Source of the DNA: Lentisphaerota bacterium
GTDB lineage: Bacteria > Verrucomicrobiota > Lentisphaeria > Oligosphaerales > Oligosphaeraceae
Assembly: GCA_012799905.1 (NCBI GenBank)
Contig: JAAZKI010000567.1
Coordinates: forward strand, 1 to 41,702
DNA: 41,702 nucleotides
Reading direction: 5' to 3'
Of this stretch, positions 1 to 6,300 are shown in pieces. Each line of letters begins with the position of its first letter. The stretch's first letter is position 1. The notes under the pieces are model-generated. The model was not told where the DNA came from. It did no database searches and saw nothing but the letters and a program-made list of their open reading frames with translations. The position numbers were made by a program, and so were the translations under genes.

Positions 1-15
1 CTTGAAACAAAACGC

Positions 16-44
16 CTTAAGTGATAAATTAACCATCACTTAAG
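16..44. promoter_or_regulatory. Perfect inverted repeat upstream of AbiEi remnant (candidate operator)
   Basis: Two perfect 10-bp arms, CTTAAGTGAT at 16-25 and ATCACTTAAG at 35-44, are separated by an AT-rich 9-nt centre. The repeat ends 33 bp before the start of the AbiEi-like remnant. AbiEi antitoxins of type IV toxin-antitoxin systems are known to repress their own operon by binding inverted repeats at the promoter, so this is probably the operator. The arms are seen; the role is inferred. Confidence 0.5.
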
Positions 45-77
45 AACCGTTGGATCAAGTTAAAGTTACATTACACC

Positions 78-329
78 ATGGACATGCGGACATTCTTGGC
101 CAAATACCCGGTGTTCACGCGGGCGGAAATAGAGAAAACGTTGAACGAAGACTACTCAACCGCTCCCGGAACCGTCAATGCTCGGCTTGCCTATCACGTT
201 CAGGCCGGACACATCATACAACTCCAGCGAGGGCTGTATGCCAGCGTACCGACCGGAGCAAATCCGTCTTCGTTCATTCCCGATCCCTGGCTGGTGGCGC
301 GAAGGCTCTCGCCATCCCTGGGAAGCTGA
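78..329 (+). pseudogene. Truncated AbiEi-type (type IV TA) antitoxin N-terminal domain
   Basis: An 83-aa reading frame matches only the N-terminal winged-helix part of AbiEi-like antitoxins: a VFTRAEIEKTL helix, then TVNARLAYHVQAGHI, then the RGLYASVP wing, then DPWLVARRLSP. In the family the last block normally continues into the second domain with a D-A-x-L-S-Y/H-H-(T/S)-A-L-E-like sequence. Here the frame breaks straight after LSP, adds four unrelated residues (SLGS) and stops. Full-length members are usually around 180-290 aa, so this is a remnant and its AbiEii nucleotidyltransferase partner is absent. The break lies only about 15-25 bp from the 3' end of the opposing SecB-like gene, which suggests a deletion or insertion junction. 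A short free-standing winged-helix regulator is possible but less likely. No convincing Shine-Dalgarno sequence precedes the ATG. Confidence 0.6.
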
Positions 330-343
330 CAAAAATCGAACCC

Positions 344-784
344 CTATAACGTTGGAGAGGGAGGTGCCTCTGAGGAGTCTGTCGCACGGCTCTTGTTGTA
401 TTCCTCAAGCATATCCAGCGTATTTATAGTATCTATGTAAAGCACAGGAAAGCGGGATTTAACCGTCAGCCCAGAAATATGCTCCCGGAGATACGGGATA
501 ACATGGGCAAGAATAACATGATCCTTCAGCATAACCGCCTCGCTCTCATCTTTTAGTTCATAAACTATTCGATAGCTGCACATCAACTGGAAAGGCTGGC
601 CATCCAGCCCCTGGAACAGGTCAAAAAGCATCCTGACAGGCAACAGGGAAACGCCCTCGGATACCATGACATCCTCACGGTGATACAACGTCAAAGCAAG
701 CCGATGGGATATTTTGTCTTTGTATTCCCTGCCCGAATCGGCAAAAAGGCTTGACAACAGCATGACATCGCGTATCTTGGGCAT
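344..784 (-). CDS. SecB-like chaperone (TA-associated type candidate)
   Basis: A 146-aa protein. Its C-terminal half follows the SecB fold signature: a beta-rich stretch (QPFQLMCSYRIVYEL, about residues 64-78), then HVIPYLREHISGL (94-106), then RFPVLYIDTIN (111-121). E. coli SecB has the corresponding FPYARECITSM / GTFPQLNLAPVN. The P-Y-x-R-E and F-P-x-L positions are kept. SecB is a tetrameric holdase for unfolded secretory proteins. SecB-like paralogues also act as dedicated chaperones in toxin-antitoxin-chaperone (TAC) loci, where they protect an aggregation-prone antitoxin. This is the last gene of a leftward three-gene operon behind a HEPN protein and an unknown protein, which favours the TAC-type role over housekeeping SecB. 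The start has a clear GGGAG ribosome-binding site, 15 bp after the previous stop codon. The fold assignment is by eye. Confidence 0.55.
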   Translation of the reverse strand: MPKIRDVMLLSSLFADSGREYKDKISHRLALTLYHREDVMVSEGVSLLPVRMLFDLFQGLDGQPFQLMCSYRIVYELKDESEAVMLKDHVILAHVIPYLREHISGLTVKSRFPVLYIDTINTLDMLEEYNKSRATDSSEAPPSPTL

Positions 785-799
785 CGTGGATCACTCCCA

Positions 800-1162
800 T
801 TATGCGGCATATACAGTCTGGCCGTGAACATTGCTTTGGGTCTGTTTCCAATAGTCTTCATATTCGTGCGCCTTACTTTTTTTTCCATTTTGCGGCGGCG
901 CATACATTTCCGGATAATAGGTCTTGGTATCTTCCTCGGAATACGTAATCACCGAGAGCATATAGGGTTCCGAAATAAGGCTCGCTTCCATGACGCGAAT
1001 TTTTTTCTTCAACTCATTCCGCTTTTCTTCCGGAACCATGAATACCCTTGCAATGATCAGTGCCTCATCTTCAACCACGAGGCAAGAAACCGGGAAGCCA
1101 AACGCACTCTGCAAACTGCAAGTAATATCTTTGAAGTCCATAACTATATCCATTTTTACCAT
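800..1162 (-). CDS. Unknown 120-aa protein, middle gene of HEPN/SecB-like operon
   Basis: I do not recognise a family. The protein begins MVKMDIVMDF and looks like a small alpha/beta domain. Alternating hydrophobic strands (VSCLVVEDEALIIARVFMV) are followed by a charged helix (PEEKRNELKKKIRVMEA), another strand (YMLSVITYS), an acidic EEDTKTYYPEM segment and a polar, probably disordered tail. There is no signal peptide or membrane segment. It starts 6 bp after the HEPN stop codon and ends 15 bp before the SecB-like start, so the three are very likely co-transcribed and translationally coupled. By position it could be the antitoxin, or the SecB-like client, of the HEPN protein. An alternative start is the ATG at 1153; neither start has a good ribosome-binding site. 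Confidence 0.7.
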   Translation of the reverse strand: MVKMDIVMDFKDITCSLQSAFGFPVSCLVVEDEALIIARVFMVPEEKRNELKKKIRVMEASLISEPYMLSVITYSEEDTKTYYPEMYAPPQNGKKSKAHEYEDYWKQTQSNVHGQTVYAA

Positions 1163-1168
1163 GCCAAA

Positions 1169-1561
1169 CTAATACTCTGATAAAAAACGAGTTCGCCATT
1201 TTGACCAAAATTCGTAGGCCTCCTCAAAATCCTCACGACATACTGGACGAGGCTCATAGTCCGCCTCATTGCGCAAATCATGCAAATCCCGAAACAAATC
1301 ATAAACACTATCGTCAAAAGTTTTTATGTACTGACTGACGAGCCGGTGAGAATTTGTCGCCGCTCCCGCTGACATTTTTGAAGCTTCTGGCTTGCTCGCA
1401 TCTTTCGCATTGGCCACCATACGACTTTTCACAATGAGAAAAATCGAGTAGTATAACCTGGAGGCAGCCACGTTAAAACGTCTTGGCAAATACGTTTTAA
1501 GCAACCCTACGCATTCCCAATTTTCATCCGCCTTGGCCTTTAAATGTTCATCAAAAGACAT
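1169..1561 (-). CDS. HEPN-domain protein (putative toxin/RNase-like)
   Basis: A 130-aa all-helical protein with the HEPN pattern: an N-terminal helix, a second helix with AASRLYYSIFLIVKSRM (about residues 32-48), and a C-terminal helix carrying DLHDLRNEADYEP (about 92-104). HEPN proteins are small helical dimers, many of them RNases with an R-x4-6-H motif, found in toxin-antitoxin and defence modules. Here the motif position reads R97-N-E-A-D-Y102, so tyrosine replaces histidine. This variant is common in the 'RNEADY' HEPN subgroup, whose catalytic activity is uncertain. The start is at ATG 1561 because AAGGAAT lies just upstream; an in-frame ATG at 1591 is less well supported. It is the first gene of a leftward operon, with an inverted repeat about 80 bp upstream. 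Confidence 0.75.
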   Translation of the reverse strand: MSFDEHLKAKADENWECVGLLKTYLPRRFNVAASRLYYSIFLIVKSRMVANAKDASKPEASKMSAGAATNSHRLVSQYIKTFDDSVYDLFRDLHDLRNEADYEPRPVCREDFEEAYEFWSKWRTRFLSEY

Positions 1562-1642
1562 GACTATTCCTTCAGACACGTAGAATGGCACCCCCGTTCC
1601 CTATTGCGATGACGCCCAGGACGTGCAAAAAAATAAATGGCC

Positions 1643-1660
1643 AGGTTATTAAATTAACCT
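1643..1660. promoter_or_regulatory. Inverted repeat upstream of HEPN operon (candidate operator)
   Basis: AGGTTA-TTAAAT-TAACCT has perfect 6-bp arms and an AT-only centre. It sits 82 bp upstream of the HEPN start, in the only AT-rich part of this gap. It could be the operator of an autoregulated toxin-antitoxin-type operon or an overlapping promoter. The function is inferred from position. Confidence 0.35.
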
Positions 1661-1792
1661 ACCACCAAGGACTTTTCAATCCTAGGCTACAAAAGTAAAC
1701 CCCACCTAATCGTCACAGCCATTGATAGCGGCCAATTCCTGCCTGCTTGACGCCCCCCTGCTGAAATACAAGATATATGTCTTCGCTCCCCT

Positions 1793-1978
1793 GTCCACTA
1801 AAGTCCACTTCAGTCCACGTCCACTCTCCACTAAAGTCCACTTCAGTCCACAGTCCATCGTCTACTAACGTCCACTAAAGTCCACTCAAGTCCATTGTCC
1901 ACTGTCCACTAAAATGCCTTACCCGGGAAGCCTGGCTCTGAAGCTTATCGGATTTCCGCGTATCAATGACTGCCCCAT
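1793..1978 (+). repeat. Dispersed GTCCACT-array element, copy A
   Basis: A 121-bp core at 1793-1913 consists of GTCCACT-like units with lengths 10,10,6,7,10,10,7,7,10,10,10,7,7,10. A roughly 65-bp tail follows (ACCCGGGAAGCCTGGCTCTG, then TATCAATGACTGCCCCAT). The same order of unit lengths, including one deviant GTCTACT unit, is found at 32095-32285 (reverse), 38031-38164 and 40410-40590. Stop codons occur in all frames and no gene is seen. Together with the HEPN upstream region and the tRNA promoter, this accounts for the 1562-2079 gap. Confidence 0.85.
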
Positions 1979-2022
1979 GTCGACCAAACTACCATTTTTT
2001 CCTGTTTTTTCACCTATTTTAA

Positions 2023-2050
2023 TTGCTTTCTCATATATCCATGTTATAGT
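2023..2050 (+). promoter_or_regulatory. Promoter of the initiator tRNA
   Basis: TTGCTT at 2023-2028 and TATAGT at 2045-2050 are separated by 16 bp, 30 bp upstream of the tRNA, in an AT-rich stretch that contrasts with its surroundings. A second possible -10 (TATAAG, 2050-2055) overlaps. Confidence 0.5.
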
Positions 2051-2079
2051 ATAAGCTATAACTTAAAAGAACACCATGA

Positions 2080-2156
2080 TGCGGGGTGGAGCAGCCCGGC
2101 AGCTCGTCAGGCTCATAACCTGAAGGTCGTAGGTTCAAATCCTACCCCCGCTACCA
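2080..2156 (+). tRNA. Initiator tRNA-fMet (CAT)
   Basis: A 77-nt cloverleaf with encoded CCA. The acceptor stem is GCGGGG pairing with CCCCGC, the D arm is GAGC/GCTC, the anticodon loop is CTCATAA, and the T arm is GTAGG-TTCAAAT-CCTAC. Initiator features are present: A11:U24 in the D stem and no Watson-Crick pair at 1-72. The unpaired 1-72 position here is U1/U72 rather than the usual C1/A72. The anticodon stem is TCAGG/CCTGA, so the first of the three usual G-C pairs (29-41) is A-U. The folding was done by hand. Confidence 0.93.
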
Positions 2157-2160
2157 ATTT

Positions 2161-2200
2161 GAAAGCCGTACGTGGCAACACGTGCGGCTTTCTCTTTTAT
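2161..2200 (+). terminator. Rho-independent terminator after tRNA-fMet
   Basis: The stem GAAAGCCGTACGTG / CACGTGCGGCTTTC has 14 pairs, one of them a G-U, closing a GCAA tetraloop. It is followed by TCTTTTAT and starts 4 bp after the tRNA CCA. Confidence 0.85.
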
Positions 2201-2252
2201 ATCCTTTATCGGCGCACAATCCCCCACCCGCCCCAGCCCCCCCCAAAGCAAA

Positions 2253-2297
2253 AGCGCCCGTCGATGCCAAAGACATCGACGGGCGCTCATTTTTCGT
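2253..2297. terminator. Terminator of the outer-membrane protein gene (possibly bidirectional)
   Basis: A perfect 14-bp stem, AGCGCCCGTCGATG (2253-2266) / CATCGACGGGCGCT (2274-2287), has a 7-nt loop. On the minus strand it lies 28 bp after the 302-aa gene's stop codon and runs into TTTTGCTTT. On the plus strand it is followed by CATTTTTCGTTTT, so it may work in both directions. Confidence 0.75.
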
Positions 2298-2314
2298 TTT
2301 AGGCTTAGTAGCGA

Positions 2315-3223
2315 TTAGAAGCGGAAGAGCAGCTTCAGGTTTCCACCCCAGGCGTCGAGGTCCTGAACCACATATTTGGTTCCAACCGTGCCAAAGCCTT
2401 CGTCATAGCGCAATTCGCAGGCCAGACCGACATTTTCGCTGAACCAATAGGACGCTCCTGCCGCAGCATACCAGCCCCATTCGAATTCGTGCTCGTTGGC
2501 GCGGCCGCGAGCGCTGCCAAGAGGGCTGTTGCCAGCAGCTGTATTGTACAGTCCGGCGCGGCTGTTGCTCTCCATGTCAGCCAGGGACAGGGTCGGGCCG
2601 GTCGCGACATACAAGCCGAGGCCGTTCTCGAAACTGTAATCCAAGGCGAGGCCCAGGTCAATCACATACAGGTCCATATCGAACTTAGTCTTCGATATGG
2701 CGCCGATGTAACTGGTCGACTCTGAGACGTCATTGTAGGACACTTCGCCGCCGGCTGCAAAGACGTTCGTGGTGTATTCGCTGCCAGCGCCGCCGTAGCC
2801 TGCCGAGTCCACCTGGAAGCACTGGAAGTTAGCGACAAAGTCCAGGCCGACTCGGCCATCTCGCCAAAGCCCAAGGCTCGTTCCCAGGATGATTCCCAGG
2901 GATTCCTGGAAGCCGTAATCGCCTGATGACTTGGCCGTTCCGCCCGTATAGGTGACGACGCTGACCGGAACCGGATCATCGCCCATGTAGTTCTTGATCT
3001 CGGTGGCAAAGTCACCCATGTTGGCCGCTGAGTCCTGGAACAGGCCGACATAATTGCCGGTGTTGACGCCGGTGAACCGGGCGTCGCGGAAATTGCGGTA
3101 ACTGACACCTACATTGAACGACCAATTGCCGGCGGAAGAAGCATCTGTGCCTACTTGAGCCATGACGCTGACGGCCATCAAACTAAGCCCACTGACAATC
3201 GCCATAATCCGACTGAATCTCAT
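2315..3223 (-). CDS. Outer-membrane beta-barrel protein
   Basis: A 302-aa protein. Residues 1-22 are a Sec signal peptide (MRFSRIMAIVSGLSLMAVSVMA). The mature part has many amphipathic strands rich in Tyr, Gly and Asn, and the chain ends in LKLLFRF. A C-terminal phenylalanine is the usual recognition signal for barrel insertion by BamA. Examples of strand-like segments are WSFNVGVSYRNF near the N-terminus and GLGLYVATGPTLSL and WGWYAAAGASYWF in the C-terminal half. The length suits an 8-12-stranded porin- or OmpA-like barrel; no periplasmic domain is seen. It is the last gene of a leftward set with the cohesin-like and dockerin-bearing proteins, separated by 130 bp and a hairpin, so it may have its own promoter. 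An AGGAG-like site precedes the ATG. The exact family is unknown. Confidence 0.75.
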   Translation of the reverse strand: MRFSRIMAIVSGLSLMAVSVMAQVGTDASSAGNWSFNVGVSYRNFRDARFTGVNTGNYVGLFQDSAANMGDFATEIKNYMGDDPVPVSVVTYTGGTAKSSGDYGFQESLGIILGTSLGLWRDGRVGLDFVANFQCFQVDSAGYGGAGSEYTTNVFAAGGEVSYNDVSESTSYIGAISKTKFDMDLYVIDLGLALDYSFENGLGLYVATGPTLSLADMESNSRAGLYNTAAGNSPLGSARGRANEHEFEWGWYAAAGASYWFSENVGLACELRYDEGFGTVGTKYVVQDLDAWGGNLKLLFRF

Positions 3224-3283
3224 GTTTCTCTTCTCCTTTTCTAAATAATGATGCGTTCACGCTGTTAAAGATATGATGATACA

Positions 3284-3318
3284 CCGGGACTCTAGCGCAC
3301 AGTGCGCTGAAGTCCCGG
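3284..3318. repeat. Imperfect palindrome between barrel gene and 1544-aa gene
   Basis: The outer arms CCGGGACT (3284-3291) / AGTCCCGG (3311-3318) enclose an inner AGCGC...GCGCT stem. It could end transcription of the 1544-aa gene (stop at 3354), but there is no U-tract on that strand. Its CT-GA-AG-like centre resembles the hairpins at 11343 and 25713, so it may instead be a REP-like element. Confidence 0.45.
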
Positions 3319-3353
3319 CTTGAGACTACCACGGCTGTGAAGCGCCTACAGCC

Positions 3354-6300
3354 TTAATCGGCCAGGTAGTTGAGACGATAGAGGACGAAGTTGCCCTGAA
3401 CCACATTGTTGACGTATTCGCGCACGAGGATATAGTCCCCGACTGCGAACGTCGAATCCGGGAGGTTCAGCGACCATGCCCCACCGCCCAAATCAACCGG
3501 CCGGACAGCCTTGCCGTCTTTCTTAAGGTACATGATCCAGCGCTTGGCGCTGGCGTCGTAATGCTGGACTTCATAGGAGATCGTCTTGACTGCCGGCAAG
3601 GCGCCCTGCTCTGGGCTGAAACTCATGATAAGTCTATTGCCGCCATCAACAGCGATGACGAATCCATCCACCAGGGGCGCAGCCGTCTGTTTGACCAATC
3701 GGAAGCTCATGGTCGTGCTGGCCAGCACATCGTTGCCTCTGACGGCTTCCACCCACCAAGTATAGCTGCCAAAAGCATTCGCTCCGATGGCAAGGCGCAC
3801 GTCCATCGCGTTGTCGCGGACGTCCTGCATGACCTTGACAACCTTGCCAAAACTGTCATACAAGTGGAAGTTATAGGCGGCAGCCGCGCTGACGACCGGC
3901 CAGGAGAATTTGACCGTGAACTCTTTCGCGCCCTGCGGAACCACGATGTTCCTGCCCGCAGTCGGGATAAAGCCTTCAGCCGGCCATTCCAGCTTCTCGG
4001 CGATTTCCCAACCAACCTCGCGCACGGCTTCTTCAGACTCTTCGCCGAAGCCCTTGGGATTGAAGCCTTTGACTGTGGCGCGATAGGTTCCCGCCGCAAA
4101 TAGGTCCAACTCCAGGTCAGCATTGGGGAGGATCAGCCCCTCGGCGTTCGGCACGAAATTGCTGGTAATGGTCTTGAACGGTGCATCGTTGCGGGTGATG
4201 GTCAGGACATAGCCGCTGGCCATAGGCGCCTTGATTGCAAAGATGTATCGGTTGCCGCCAATGGCAGCCGGTCCCTCAATGGCGACTTCCGCCTGACCGG
4301 GCACGTCGTATTCCGGCACCTGAACTTGGAGGTCGTCCTCATCGGCTTCGCAGACATCTCCAGCCACGCCTTGAGCAGGATTCCAGGGACGCAATTCCGC
4401 CGTATAGACGACGCCGGAGGTCAAGCCATTCGTATTGCTGTAGAAGTAATGCTCCGGCTTCAAGGTGGGGCCGGCGACATAGACGATGACCGTTTCCTCA
4501 CCTGGCGCCGCCAAGGTGACCTGGTGCGTTTCATGCTCAGCGCAAGGCAAGTCATAGATCGGATACCACGGCGTAGCGCCAAGCACCAGCTTGAACGGGG
4601 TCAGGCTCTTGTCATCGTCCATGCCTTCACGGCTGCCGCCGTCATCCTGGACGAGCAGCTCCAGGGGAATTTCCTCGCCCATGGGCGCATCCTCGGCCAG
4701 GATATACTTGACCGCCACAGCGCGCTGCGTGGTGGCGAAAAACTTCGCCAAGGCAGCACCCCGCTCAGGGTCACCTTTTACATCCGCATCAGCAAAAGTG
4801 CCGTCAGTGATATGGCCTTCCTCGTCAAAGCCGTTGATGACGACGGCCTCCATGTAGAGAATGATGTCATTAGGATCGTCGGCAAGAGTTTGCGCTTTCA
4901 GCAACAACTGGGCTGCTTCGGTGGCGTCAGTGCCGCCGGGATAGACCGCGAAGTACTTGATATGGACGGTCACGCCGTCGCAGTCGTTCGGTACGGCATA
5001 GATGTCAGACACGGCGACGACCGGCGGGTCATTGACCGCCTCGACCGTGACCGTCAACAGATAAGTGGCGGATTCGCCGTCTTCATCCGTAACCTTGACA
5101 CCGACCTTGAACTGACCGTTGTAGTGCTTTGCCGGCGTGTAGACAACGGACTTGCCGTCCGCGCCGATGACGACCGTGCCTGCTGCGGCGTCATAGTCAG
5201 CGCCCTCTGCGTTCTCGTCAATCGAAAACACCAGGCTATCGACGAAGTGTTTGTCGCCATTATCGTCGATTTGGAAGGCAGCCGCGTCAATGTCATTGGC
5301 GATCAGGATGGCGGCGTCGATGTTTTCCCATTCGAACGCCAAGGGCAGGACAGCCTCCTCAGCGCCGGTCGCTGACTCGAACAATTCCCAATTTACGCCG
5401 GCTTCAGTTTCGAAATAAGGCGCGGTGTTCTCAACCGTCAGCTCATCCGACGTAAAGGTCGGGCTTTCCAGGCGGGCAGCCGCGTTATACGCCGGGGCAG
5501 TGACTGCGACGGCTTTGACGCTCAGGCGGTCGCCCTTGATCAGCTTGCGGGCAAACGGCCAGTTGCAGAAGTCAGCGCCGCCGTCCTCAACCATATCCGG
5601 AGTTGCTTCCAGGAGGCTGAGGGGGCGGGGCAGCTTATCGTTCGCCAGGGTCCAGGTGTAGCGATAGCCGACCAGGGCATCGCCGTCCGGGTCTTGTGCG
5701 CCTTCGGCCTTGGCTTTGGCGTCATAGTCGGTGAACAGCCGGTTGTCTTCGCGCGGCGTGTCAAACACGATACCCGTCGCGGCTTCGGGCGCGCGATCAA
5801 CATCGCGGATGACGATATCCGGGAAAGCAAACGGTTCGGATTCGGCTTCATCGCCGTCAGTGGCAACGACGCTGAGGACGAAGATCAGTTCAGCCGGGCG
5901 GTCAGCGCCGGCGACCGTGTCAAAGCTGGGGAAGGTGATGGTGCAGGCAACAGTTCCGGTCTCCTTCTCGATGCCGGGGGCTTCGATGTAATCCAGCGTG
6001 ACTCCGTCAGGCAGTGCGCCGCCGTCCTTCCGTTCCAGCTTCCAGACGACCTTGGCCACGCCAGTGTCCTCAATGCCCTCGGCAACTTCAGTGTCACCGA
6101 CTTCAACCGAGACATTGACTACAGCCGGCGCATTGTCATTGTCGACATCGACCTCGTCATAGCCAGCCGCATCCACGCCCTGGGCAGTATCTGCCACAAA
6201 CACTGGCGGCGGGTTGGTGCGGTAGGTGACGGCCACGGTGGCGGCGTCTTCGCTCTTGCCGCCGTCCGCATCGATGGCCTTAAAGGTAAAGAAGTCAGCA

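Noticed and set aside
1793-1913. GTCCACT array as a CRISPR array
   Set aside because: Units are 6-10 nt with 0-3 nt between them. There are no 28-37-nt repeats with unique spacers and no cas genes nearby.
4326-5375. Long plus-strand open frames inside 3354-7988 (for example 349 aa at 4326-5375 and 624 aa at 5694-7568)
   Set aside because: They are antisense to the cadherin-like gene, whose signal peptide, domain linkers and ribosome-binding site are clear. Long antisense frames are expected in GC-rich genes with strong codon bias.
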